64,000 nucleotides of DNA from assembly GCA_947462335.1 (NCBI GenBank), contig OX381719.1:66380808-66444807 (forward strand). The letters are read 5' to 3'. The notes under the pieces are model-generated. The model was not told the origin of the DNA. It saw only the letters and a list, made by a program, of their open reading frames with translations, and searched no databases. A program made the translations under genes and the position numbers. Positions 49,234-57,510 of this stretch are shown piece by piece (the first letter of the stretch is position 1; every line of letters starts with the position of its first letter). Source of the DNA: Harmothoe impar (lineage: Eukaryota > Annelida > Polychaeta > Phyllodocida > Polynoidae).

Positions 49234-49840
49234 GGACAATAAAGCAAAAAGTGTGAAATATGATAGATTATGACTCATTTTCAACTGATGACATTTAAGG
49301 AGTAAGCAGTAGAAACACAGAGATTCTGGCAGAGTACTGATGACAAAACCTACTTATTATTGAGATATAGCAATGTATCAGAGGTGTCATTTACTAGGAG
49401 CAGGTCACTATGGTCAGTACAAGTGCAGCTGGTTTCACAAACAAGTATAGAGAAGTTAAATATTGCCTGTTATGTCTATACTATGGATGTATAAATATAA
49501 GTTTTAACCAAATAGACTAATGTGTAACTTTTGTTTTGTTGTTAAGCAGGTAACCATGGCAACCACAACAACACTATTTACTGATAAATGATAATCATAC
49601 CGTTCATGTTAATTATTACTTCATGATACATGAGAAGAAATTTTAATTCTAGGGGGAAAATGATTTTTTGGTCAAAAAATTGCATTTTGGGGGCTCTTGC
49701 CCCCCCTAAAACTCAATTCTCAGCTCCGCAAGTTACTTTTTCAGAATCTACAGAAAAAATAGGTCTAGAAAAAAATACTTACAAAACTTTACTCAGAAAT
49801 GCTTCTAGAACTTGGATAATCCAATTTCGATTCCCTACTA

Positions 49841-49986
49841 GAAGGAATTTCACCACTACAGTCACGCCAACTATACGGAGCTAAGAAAAATAGCTCCAAC
49901 AAAATTTTCTCCCTCTGTCCAAATGAAACTACTTCCGTTCCGATGAAGTTGAAGCATGCTTCTATCCATTGCTCCTTGGTGACGTC
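49841..49986 (-). pseudogene. ORF X, upstream part (interrupted)
   Basis: About 49 open codons on the minus strand (KEQWIEACFNFIGTEVVSFG, then LLELFFLAPYSWRDCSG) in the frame that runs into the part at 45973-46528 if transposon E is disregarded. At 49986 it is cut by the left end of Polinton A, whose presumed 6-bp duplication GACGTC is 49981-49986. The rest would lie beyond the right end of Polinton A, outside the window. Confidence 0.55.
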
Positions 49987-50355
49987 AGTAGTATAGTATG
50001 TATCGGAACGGGACTATAGTTAAGTACTGTTTATTACTCAATCGACATGCAGCCAATCAGAGGCCTCCATTTGGTCACGTGACCCGTTGCCATGGTAACG
50101 TGACCTACTTAGGGCTCTCAGCCAATCAGAAGCCAGCATTCTGGGTGACCTACTGACCTACTTAGAAGCTCTCAGCCAATCAGAGGCCGGCATTCTGGTA
50201 ACCATGGTAACGTGACCTACTTACGTCACGTGACCTACTTAGGCTCAGCCAATCAGAAGCCGGCATTCTGGTAACTAGGGTAACGTGACCTACTTAGGGT
50301 TTGTTTGTAAACAACACCACGTGGCTTTCTTGTTTGTAAACAACACCACGTGACA
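49987..50355. promoter_or_regulatory. Left terminus of Polinton A with repeated promoter-like motifs
   Basis: The outer ~60 bp are shared with C and D. Inside, four CAGCCAATCAGA (CCAAT) units alternate with GTAACGTGACCTACTTA units. GTTGCCATGGTAAC and GTAACCATGGTAAC match the RFX X-box half-site pair. Two CACCACGTG words and GTTTGTAAACAA (forkhead-like) follow at 50300-50380. The E2F-like copies of C and D are absent here. The other terminus is not in the window, so the inverted-repeat length is unknown. Confidence 0.65.
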
Positions 50356-50439
50356 CGTGACTGTTTGTAAACAAACAAACAAAAAAAAGTTATGTAACTT
50401 ATATATAGAAATAAAAACACAACAAGATAATTTCTTTTC

Positions 50440-50465
50440 TTTTCATTTTATTCTTTATTTTCATT
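50440..50465 (-). terminator. Polyadenylation signals for minus-strand genes
   Basis: Reverse complement reads AAAATAAAGAATAAAATG about 30 bp beyond the stop of the last gene: two overlapping AATAAA hexamers. Confidence 0.6.
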
Positions 50466-50488
50466 TCAATCAGAAAAAACACACAAGT

Positions 50489-50788
50489 TTATGCTTTTTT
50501 AGCTTGCTTCTTCGATTTGCAGCAACTCAACAGGCCGCAAAGTCTCACGCCGCCGTCACTCGCACCACCACACCCCGGACGACTTTTCTCCAATAGACAT
50601 TGCACGACTTTGGATAAATCCAACACCATTTCGGCAAGGCAGAGAATCTTTGCCTCCATGAAACGGCCGCCATCGCAACAACCCGTCACAACAGCATCAT
50701 CGATAGCTTCTGACTCACGACCCGGTCGCTCAGCTTTGGGATTTTGCTCATGCGCATGACGCACTTCTTGGGGTTTCTTGTTCGACAT
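50489..50788 (-). CDS. Small Polinton protein overlapping the protease 3' end
   Basis: 99 codons from MSNKKPQEV. The N-terminal third is charged. The middle has an amphipathic helix (MEAKILCLAEMVLDLSKVVQ, residues 44-63). The end is Cys-rich then basic (LCGLLSCCKSKKQAKKA). The first 103 nt overlap the protease coding end in another frame. An internal Met (residue 44) just after the overlap is an alternative start. A diverged homologue keeps both the overlap and the C-terminal CGLL motif at 6472-6735, so selection on this frame is likely. Function unknown; the Cys-Cys-Lys tail could suit membrane or capsid association (inference). Confidence 0.7.
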   Translation of the reverse strand: MSNKKPQEVRHAHEQNPKAERPGRESEAIDDAVVTGCCDGGRFMEAKILCLAEMVLDLSKVVQCLLEKSRPGCGGASDGGVRLCGLLSCCKSKKQAKKA

Positions 50789-51138
50789 GCTTCAATTAGG
50801 AAATGAACGCAATGAGGTCCACAGGTGTCAGCAGAAGTGTCTTGTAGTTGAATGCGGTTTCTTTGCCACTTGAACGGAGCAGAGCGTTCCACGAAAGACA
50901 AGAACTCCGCACTCAGCGGCGGTAAGCCGAAGGAATCAAAGTAGTACACTTCACCCGTGCTCGACACGTAAAACGCCACCCAATGCTGACCTGGTAAATG
51001 TTGCGGATCTGTGTTGCTCACGAAACAAGTGTCTTTGATAGGGTGCTTCGGAATAGTGTCACAAGAGAAAACGCCCAGGAAACGATGTTTTGTGTGAACG
51101 TTTTCCTTCAACACTCTGCTTATTTCAAGCGTGTTCAT
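50686..51138 (-). CDS. Adenain-like cysteine protease (Polinton PRO)
   Basis: 150 codons. The start is set at MNTLEISRVLKEN (51138), which is conserved in the relic at 7634; the open frame runs further upstream only because the capsid gene overlaps that region in another frame. It is a homologue of the adenovirus maturation protease (C5-type fold). Visible catalytic set: His52 in GQHWVAFYV, Asp68 in YYFDSFG, Gln99 and Cys106 in LQDTSADTCGPHC, with the seven-residue Gln-to-Cys spacing of the family. In Polintons it is thought to cleave virion proteins. All key residues are present and the frame is intact. The ATG lies 29 bp after the capsid stop. Confidence 0.93.
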   Translation of the reverse strand: MNTLEISRVLKENVHTKHRFLGVFSCDTIPKHPIKDTCFVSNTDPQHLPGQHWVAFYVSSTGEVYYFDSFGLPPLSAEFLSFVERSAPFKWQRNRIQLQDTSADTCGPHCVHFLIEACRTRNPKKCVMRMSKIPKLSDRVVSQKLSMMLL

Positions 51139-51167
51139 ACGATACGCCAAGTACCGCCGTCTTGTCT

Positions 51168-52472
51168 TCAGTTCATGTGGTAGTCGGTGACGGGGTGTCG
51201 ATCTCGGGTCAGCTCGACGACGTTGTCGTACACCAAGTAGAGTAGCACCGTTGTTGTCGCTTGTAGCGCCGAGCGGAAACTGACTTCCACCCTCAGCTGA
51301 CCCGCTCTTATAAGGTTCACGCGACACCCGTCGTGCGATCTGTCTGGGGTTAAGTCGAGGGGGAACACCGTGTAACCGTTCAGGAATTGTTCGTATGAAA
51401 TACCGCAGGAGCGCGCGCCCTCGTACATCCCCGTTTCCGTGTGTAGCGCCAAGTACTCTCTCACGGCCGCTTTGGTCTTAAAGTCGGGCACGTAGGCGTC
51501 GTTCGGCACTTTCTGATCGTTCACTATCACTTGAAGCGAGCTGATGTCGTAATGCTTCATCTCGAACGGGTTCTTGGTGTAGCTACCGTTGAAGGCGTCG
51601 TGGTCAAGGAAGCAAATCATCATCGACTTGGGAAGCTGGCCTGTGTTGGAGTGCGTGTAGCTGTGATCTCTGTTACCTTGAGGGATGGCGTAGGTCGTCA
51701 CCTCCACTCTGTTCACCGGGTAGTCGAAGGGCCCGTGTTCTATCACCGCTCTCTCGTGCGTTTCCGCTACAGCGTCCGCCACCAGCACGCGTCGCACGTA
51801 GAGCTTTGCTTTGTAGATCTTCAAGCTGTAGCCTCCGTCAGCGGCGCACATCAGATAGAAAGAGGGCGCCGCTTGTTTCAGAGTGAGATTGATTTCTGTC
51901 TCTCCAACGATGAGCTTCGGTTGATGAGCCAGGTCAAAGTGCAGTCGCGCCATCAGCGAAAAGCGCTTGTTGGAGATTAGCTTCTTGCGCGCTTTGTACC
52001 CCGCATTCGCGTCAGTCAACGTGTCAAACTGACCGGGCGTATCTTCATGCCACCCCTGGGCGCTCATGACGCCGTCCTTCACGTCTTTGTTGTAGTTGAG
52101 TAACCCTTCCAAGTAAGCTCGGTAAGGGTAGGTCTCGGTGTTGCCAGACACTTTGAAACCGCCGATGGAGACTTGGACGTCTTTGAAGAGCGAGTGAGCC
52201 AAGTTGTTCACCGGAGCTACCGCGTCGGTGTCCTCGATCGCCGCTCCGTCCTTTAGCACTTGACATTCCAGATGAAGGTAATTCTCGTTCAGGTCTGTGT
52301 ACTCTTGCGACTTGTTGATGGTGAAATTTATGTTACCTCCATCCTCTAAAGAGTTTTTTGTTTCTATCCCCAGGAAAGACGACTTTAAGATAGTAGTCTG
52401 AGTCGGCGCTACGGTGTGCAGGTCGAGCTCAGAGAGCGCGCACTCGTTACTGCTCTCGTGTACGTAAGCCAT
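51168..52472 (-). CDS. Polinton major capsid protein (double jelly-roll, hexon-like)
   Basis: 434 codons, intact. Matches the widespread Polinton/adintovirus capsid family (often labelled F54H12.2-like in animal genomes). Visible landmarks: HSLFKDVQVSIGG (residues 93-105), TYPYRAYLEGLLNY (114-127), INLTLKQAAPSFYLM (194-208), KLYVRRV (223-229), PVNRVEVTTY (252-261) and a C-terminal LLYLVYDNVVELTRDRHPVT. The length is normal for the family. It forms the trimeric hexon-like shell of the predicted virion (established for the family by fold comparison). A TATA-like sequence lies about 55 bp upstream. Confidence 0.95.
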   Translation of the reverse strand: MAYVHESSNECALSELDLHTVAPTQTTILKSSFLGIETKNSLEDGGNINFTINKSQEYTDLNENYLHLECQVLKDGAAIEDTDAVAPVNNLAHSLFKDVQVSIGGFKVSGNTETYPYRAYLEGLLNYNKDVKDGVMSAQGWHEDTPGQFDTLTDANAGYKARKKLISNKRFSLMARLHFDLAHQPKLIVGETEINLTLKQAAPSFYLMCAADGGYSLKIYKAKLYVRRVLVADAVAETHERAVIEHGPFDYPVNRVEVTTYAIPQGNRDHSYTHSNTGQLPKSMMICFLDHDAFNGSYTKNPFEMKHYDISSLQVIVNDQKVPNDAYVPDFKTKAAVREYLALHTETGMYEGARSCGISYEQFLNGYTVFPLDLTPDRSHDGCRVNLIRAGQLRVEVSFRSALQATTTVLLYLVYDNVVELTRDRHPVTDYHMN

Positions 52473-52525
52473 TGTGTTCTCTCTTCATGCGGCCGACAGA
52501 CTGACGCCGGCCGCCTCCAGTCTTT

Positions 52526-52535
52526 TTATTTATAC
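52526..52535 (-). promoter_or_regulatory. TATA-like box / AATAAA between capsid and upstream gene
   Basis: The reverse complement reads GGTATAAATAAAAAG, about 55 bp before the capsid ATG and just beyond the stop of the basic-protein gene. The same bases contain TATAAATA and AATAAA, so they could serve as capsid promoter, polyadenylation signal for the upstream gene, or both. Confidence 0.5.
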
Positions 52536-52551
52536 CTGAACGCCTAGGCGC

Positions 52552-52977
52552 TTACCGGTCGAATACATCCCCTCTACGTCTCTTGCAAGAGCCACCGCCT
52601 GTCTGAGGAGAATGCCGGCGACGTTTCGACCCTTTCTTAGACGCGACAGGCGTCTTTCCTCCCGAGAACGCCGTACTCGCCAGTCTCTTCAGAGCGCCTG
52701 CGCCTCGGTCTTTCACGCTGCTCTTTAAAGTCCGACCCGCCAGCACATCTTTAGCTACGCCCACACCGGCGCGGAGCAGCGTTTTTCCCACCGACTTCAA
52801 TAGCGGGGTAGCCGAGCGCATCAGACCTAACAGAGCGCCGCCTAAACCGTGCCCGCTCTGGAAAGAGCGCCCGCTGTACACGTTGACGCCGTTGCCCAGC
52901 TGCGCGTTGTAGTAATCGCTGTACCCTCTGCCGACGGTGCGCCTGGGTGGAAAGTACGGAACGCGTTGACGCATCAT
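52552..52977 (-). CDS. Small basic virion protein (adenovirus pX/pVI-like)
   Basis: 141 codons, intact. Layout: N-terminal tyrosine/arginine part, then a Gly-rich amphipathic stretch (GHGLGGALLGLMRSATPLLK, residues 42-61, continuing to about 80), then a strongly basic tail with KKGSKRRRH and CKRRR. Polintons and adintoviruses commonly carry such a protein between penton and capsid genes; by layout it resembles adenovirus core or membrane-active cement proteins. The first two codons are both Met. It starts 11 bp after the penton stop. Confidence 0.8.
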   Translation of the reverse strand: MMRQRVPYFPPRRTVGRGYSDYYNAQLGNGVNVYSGRSFQSGHGLGGALLGLMRSATPLLKSVGKTLLRAGVGVAKDVLAGRTLKSSVKDRGAGALKRLASTAFSGGKTPVASKKGSKRRRHSPQTGGGSCKRRRGDVFDR

Positions 52978-52988
52978 TTTTCTCTCTT

Positions 52989-53704
52989 TCAGCGCTCAAT
53001 AGGTCTCAGATGAAGTGTCACGGTCACCTCGCCTCTACCGAATGGGATGGAATGACCGGATCGGTCTCTTAAATAGATGCCGACCTCGGTAAACCTCTTG
53101 GATTTCAAGGGGAAATAATCCAAATGGGGAAAACTGATAGCTTGCACGCCACCTCGACGCTTTCCGCCTCTGTCCACCGCCACGCAGCGCAACAGCGGCA
53201 CTTGCATGTCGCCCACACGTCTCTCCTGGATCATGTCGGTGTATATGTACACAGAGTGCACGTCCCCGTAAACATCCATCGAGTAGGCGCCGGTAGTCGG
53301 CGACGCGAAACACGTCTTCTCTCCGAAGCCTAGAACGCATGCGAGATGCTGACTCAGCAGGACAGCACAGTGTCTCGGCGGTTTGATGGTGACGCGTTTC
53401 GTCTTGGCGTCGTACGATAAGATCCGCATCGGTTTGAGCAAGAAGCTGTCGCCCTCTAGTCTGTCATCTCGCAACGTCTCACTCAAGCGCTCGATTAGGG
53501 TGTGGTTGCTTCCGGTGAAAATAGGAGGTATCTCGAATATGTTTGGCATGAAACTGCGCACTCCCATGTCCTTCTCCATCTTTTCGATCATCTGTCTTGC
53601 TTGATGGCTGATCGTCTTCTTCTTCACCGCCGGGGACAAGAACTGCTTGTATACGGCATTCGTCTGTCTCAAGTCGACCTCTCTCTTGAACCTTTTTGTT
53701 TCCG
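52989..53704 (-). pseudogene. Penton (minor capsid, single jelly-roll), C-terminal part
   Basis: About 238 open codons ending at 52989. With the N-terminal part at 63122-63523 it forms the Polinton minor capsid protein, the predicted pentameric vertex protein. It contains VRSFMPNIFEIPPIFTG and ends in a β-rich stretch, RSGHSIPFGRGEVTVTLHL. The open frame extends to 53774 only by running into the inserted element. The gene is broken by element D exactly at the TTTCCG duplication (53699-53704 and 63116-63121). Confidence 0.88.
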
Positions 53705-53764
53705 AGTAGTATAGTATGTATCGGAACGGGACTATAGTTAAGTACTGTTTATTACTCAATCGAC

Positions 53765-54035
53765 CTGCAGCCAATCAGAGGCCTCCCTTTTGGCGGGAAA
53801 TTCAAAAGCAGCCAATGAGAGGCCTCCCTTTTGGCGGGAAATTCAAATAGGTCACGTGACCGGAAGTGACCTACTTCCGGTCACGTGACCTTTGGGCGGG
53901 AAATTCAAATAGGTCACGTGACCGGAAGTGACCTACTTAAGAGGGTCACGTGACCACCATGTTGGCGGGAAATTCAAATAGGTCACGTGACGGGAAGTGA
54001 CCTACTTAAGGGGGTCACGTGACTACTAGGTTGGC
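53765..54035. promoter_or_regulatory. E2F/ETS/E-box/CCAAT array in D left terminus
   Basis: Four GGCGGGAAATTCAAA copies (about 53792, 53833, 53895, 53964); read on the other strand each gives TTTGAATTTCCCGCC, an E2F-type site. Also CAGCCAATCAGAG and CAGCCAATGAGAG, ETS-type CCGGAAGTGACC, and repeated GGTCACGTGACC palindromes, of which two frame a 41-bp perfect palindrome at about 53851-53891. Mirrored at 62785-63055. Confidence 0.7.
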
Positions 54036-54094
54036 TTTCAAAATAAGTCACTTGAGATTTTGATGGATAAATAAATTTAAAAAAAGAAAAAAAA

Positions 54095-54115
54095 AGCAAG
54101 CTGAAAAAGCTTGCT
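54095..54115. repeat. Short hairpin AGCAAGCT-GAAAA-AGCTTGCT
   Basis: 8-bp perfect stem with a 5-nt loop between A/T-rich runs. Present in all three copies of this terminus. Confidence 0.8.
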
Positions 54116-54243
54116 AAAAAATAATTTAAAAATGTGGCTCTTTTTTTCTAGGGGGAGAGGGGCACTCTGGGGGGCACTCTTTAAGATGCATGGGGGGGGA
54201 GGGGGGGAGGGGGGGGGGGGAGGGGCAGGGTTTTTTAAGAGTG

Positions 54244-54292
54244 AGACTCGCTTCTCTGCCCTCTCTAAAAGAGAGGGCAGAGAGGCGAGTCT
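54244..54292. repeat. 49-bp hairpin in the terminal repeat
   Basis: AGACTCGCTTCTCTGCCCTC pairs with its near-perfect complement across a short AAAA-containing loop, with one T/G exception. The same structure is at about 44971-45019 (C) and 62528-62576 (D right). Confidence 0.9.
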
Positions 54293-54623
54293 ACTTACCA
54301 TGAAAGGTATCATGATCGCGTTTATGATGATGTGCATCATGATGTGACTATCTTACAACCCTATGAGAAATAAGCAAGACATGGGCGTACTTACACGGGC
54401 TATTTGTAAACTAATTTCTCTTGAATCTATTAACAGCTCACATTTTTTTTCTTAGATGACATCTGACAGCTGCTTGCTAGGCTAAGATATTGTTAAATAA
54501 ACAACTTGGAAAGCTAATTACAGTTTTCTGGCTTGAAATATAGTCTTTCAACAGACTTTTTTTCTCATCTTACACAGAGGCAAATATCAGAGACACCCAA
54601 TGGCGCTTAAACTGCTCTCAGCC

Positions 54624-54898
54624 AAGGGTCGGGCACTGCTGGACTATAATAGACGGGTCAAGGACCGTTCTACTGTGGGTCAGGCTAGGTCGGACATTCA
54701 ATAACGCGACTTTAGCAAAACTTGCTTGAAAGTCTGACCATGCGAGATCCTTATGCCCCAGTCTGTCAATGCTGTCCAGACTTTCAAGCAAGGTTGTCAA
54801 AGACCTACCTGTCATTGAATGTCCGACTTAGCCTGCCTGACCCTCAGTAGAACGGTCCTTGACTCATCTATTATAGTCCAGCAGCGCCCGACCCTTGT
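54624..54898. repeat. Snap-back repeat with ~115-bp arms
   Basis: The left arm (54624-54736) is the reverse complement of the right arm (54777-54898) at roughly 90% by eye, with a 40-bp loop. Element C has only the right-arm version (about 45079-45195), so D gained or C lost one arm. Confidence 0.88.
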
Positions 54899-55029
54899 AT
54901 GAGAGGGGTATTGACACCATTGGCTGACTCTGATAATTCGCCTGTGTGCACGAGGGGAGGAGAGGGTTTACAGCTTGCGCTTATAGAGCACTACTAGTGG
55001 AGGTTTGGATGAGGAGGCTATGACATATG

Positions 55030-55185
55030 ATGTTTGTCTTAAAAAATAGCCATGGCGCATGTCGATGTCGCTTAATTATGCTCATATCTCATGTCGATTT
55101 TAAGAATTGCTCATGTCACCTGTCACTGTGTTTTTCAAGCTTCATGTCAAATGTCACTAGGCTTCATCTCGACTTTAGTGGTCCA
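55030..55185 (-). repeat. Dispersed GACATG family copy in D
   Basis: CATGTCGATTTTAAG and ATGTCAAATGTCACTAGG words, ending TTTAGTGGTCCAC beside the CTG tract, as in C at 45375-45540. The opposite-orientation copy in D is at 60550-60760. Confidence 0.75.
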
Positions 55186-55555
55186 CACTGCTGCTGCTGC
55201 TGCTGCTGCTGTCGGTGCTGCTGCTTGTGCTGCTTGTGCTGCTCATGCAGCAGCTGCTGGCTGCTTGTGCTGCTGCTGCTGCTGCTGACAGATGCTACTG
55301 CTTGTGCTACTGCTCGTGCAGCAGCTGCCAGCAGCTGCTGAAGCAGCTGTCAGCAGCTGCTGGCTGCTTGTGCTGCTGACAAGGTCATGGGGGCTGCTGC
55401 TGACGATGTCACGGATGCTGCTGACAAATGCTACGGCTTGTGCTGCTCGTGCTGCTTGTGCTGCTGAAGTCGCTGCCAGCTGCTTGTGCTGCACGTGCAG
55501 CTGCTGCTGAAGCCGCTGCTAGATGCTGCTGCTTGTGCTGCACGAGACTGAGTAG
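55186..55555. repeat. CTG-rich tract of D
   Basis: Same vocabulary as 45541-45925 (GCTGCTGCTTGTGCTGC, GACGATGTCACGGATGCTG) and the same right border, GAGTAGCCGCTATT. Confidence 0.92.
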
Positions 55556-56080
55556 CCGCTATTCGGCGTTTCACTCCTTATGTACCCTGTCCTAGTTAAT
55601 CCTCTTAAACGGCTGAAAAGGCTCTCTCAGCACAGAGACTCTACTCAATGTAAGAGATCAGTTAAGTAAGTTTTCACATGCTACTTGACTACTGCGGGAG
55701 GGTTTAGACTTAAGCAGCTTAGTGCACACACGTGTCTGTTAGAAAAGCTACCTGCACACCTGCCTTCCTTTTTCACTAGTATTTACCCCCTGCCGACTTA
55801 TAAGGCACCTATACACGCCTTCTTGCTTCTAGAGCTAAGCTGACTGGCAGCTATTTTAAAAGAGAATACTCGTTACCTGTATAACGGATAAGGGGGTTAT
55901 GAGATTAGCGTGTGTATACAAAAAAAACAAAAAAAAAGCTACAGGGGGCGCGTGTCTGTCTGTGAGGTAGAGACCATGTGGTAAGCGACTCAAGTGTAAA
56001 ACAACAGCACCTCCTCTTGTCGCAGTGAGTGGTGTGGACGGCGGCTGGCTAGTTGAATTTAAGCGTCAGCTTGAAAGATA
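55556..56080. other. Unique part of D without recognised gene
   Basis: No ORF of note and no recognised motif. Sequence diverges from C here. Confidence 0.4.
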
Positions 56081-56346
56081 AGGCCAAATAAAAAAAAAAA
56101 GGTTTGTTTCAGGTCACCCGACCAACCCTAGCAAAACAGGGTCGACCCTACGTTTTTTTTTTAAGCAAGTTTGAAGAAAATTTCATATTTTTATACTTTT
56201 TGGGTCATTTTTAGAATTTCCACGGAGGATGGCTAGTACTTTCATGTTAAAAAAATAAAATAAAATAAAATAAAAATCCGACCTACCGACTCCAGTCTTT
56301 CTGCCCATGTTACCTGAAACATACCTTTTTATTTTTTTTTGGCTTA
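56081..56346. mobile_element. Palindromic MITE inside D
   Basis: Ends AAGGCCAAAT and (inverse) AAGCCAAAAA. Inside, GGTTTGTTTCAGGTCAC faces GTTACCTGAAACATACC. Partial copies at 42978-43080 and 59665-59730. The target duplication is not clear. Confidence 0.65.
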
Positions 56347-57349
56347 ATCCGTTCACGGGCTGGCGCGTCACACCTGTCGTTAATCACCCCCTGTAGTCTT
56401 TGTATACACAGGTGACTCGGCTTTATCTCTTCACCAGCTATAATCCCATATACATGTAGCGCACGTTACACTCGTTAATTCTCTTTTCATGCTGATGGAT
56501 TAGGGGTGGAAGGGTTCAGGTGAAAAGCGATTTGATTCTCTCTGGAAGAGGGTTGGAGCTCTAGGTGAAAACAAGCTTAGAACATCCAGATTAGCTGCTC
56601 TCTCGGCTATATAAAGAGCTTCATTTTTTCTAATCTCTGCCCACTTCGTCTTGTTGTACACTATCAGTCACGAGGCAGACGCTGGAAGTAGCAGATGTTT
56701 GCAGTATGGTTTACACAGAGGTTACCTGCTAATAGGATTTTGTCAGAATAGGGTGAGTTGCTATTAAAATGAACATTTTAAATGGGTTGTTAATATGGTA
56801 TCTGATGTTAATGAGCTAACACCTAACATTGAGGATTATGACCTCCCAGAGGGGCGTCTCGCCAAATTCTCCAGTCTTGACTATAGTCTTAACTGTCTAA
56901 AGACTGTGGAGCACGTTAATGGGTGGTCTCCTTACTAATTTCACTTGACCAGGCCGGCAGGGTCAACTAGGCTAGGTAATTACAACCACAAGGGCGGCTA
57001 CTCAACATGCAAGTAGACCTACTACTACGAGATTGTCTTTTGACCACTCTGCCGCCGCCTGCTAGTCTGGCGATTACATGCTCTAGTATAGTTCTCCGCT
57101 CTTTTCGTCAGATGACGCCACAATAGGGTTTTTGTACATTTCCACGATACTCGCGAACATTTTAAACGCATAATGACCTATAATAAGCAACAAAGCACAC
57201 TTCTAATATATTGAATATAAGAAACATGTCAACGTTGTGTATTTCTGATAGAATGAGGCAGATTCTTTGAAATATCAACTAAACTATAGTGAGATTGAAA
57301 ATACTACACCATATCTAAAGCGATATAAAAGCTATATAAAGTCAGAACC

Positions 57350-57510
57350 TCTGACGGATCGGTAGGATCACTCAACCATTCGTCCTCGAAAGCAACACAG
57401 GGTTCCCGTCCAACAGGACTTTGAGCCTTGACGCTTTTGAGGAGGATTGATCTCATGCTGCTTAACATGTGGTGTAATTAATCAACACCGCGGCCCCTCT
57501 TTAGGGGCCA
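57350..57510 (+). ncRNA. Candidate short structured transcript, unit R1
   Basis: Follows the TATA-like GATATAAAAGCTATATAAAG (57322-57341) and ends with the stem-loop GGCCCCTCTTTAGGGGCC (57492-57509), after which ACACAATAAACAAAGAAT supplies AATAAA. Other hairpins: GTCC-AACA-GGAC and GGTGT...ACACC just before the stem-loop. The 3' layout (GC stem, 4-nt loop, then CCACA) recalls the replication-dependent histone mRNA 3' end, but the stem is 7 bp and the loop CTTT, so it is not canonical. Transcription is inferred. Confidence 0.4.

Larger units (their letters stand above)
46529..49840 (+). mobile_element. 3.3-kb TIR transposon E inside ORF X
   Basis: Ends TAGTAGGGAATTGAA (left) and, inverted at the right, TAGTAGGGAATCGAA. 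The two ends stay complementary for about 190 bp (46529-46720 and 49645-49840). The 3-bp duplication GAA is at 46526-46528 and 49841-49843, and the interrupted reading frame is consistent with exactly this border. It carries a decayed plus-strand coding region (47956-49233) and a nested hAT-like element. The superfamily is not assigned; 3-bp duplications occur in Harbinger and CACTA groups. Confidence 0.82.
53705..54415 (+). repeat. Left terminal inverted repeat of D (711 bp)
   Basis: The reverse complement equals 62405-63115 except for a few substitutions and G-run length differences. Match is lost after TTTGTAAACTAAT at the inner edge. It shares the outer ~630 bp with element C. Confidence 0.95.

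Noticed and set aside
51139..51327. Upstream extension of the protease ORF to 51327
   Set aside because: It overlaps the capsid C-terminus in another frame, and the conserved start in both Polinton copies is MNTLEI.
53709..53774. N-terminal extension of the penton ORF (53705-53774)
   Set aside because: These codons come from the terminal repeat of element D, not from the penton gene.
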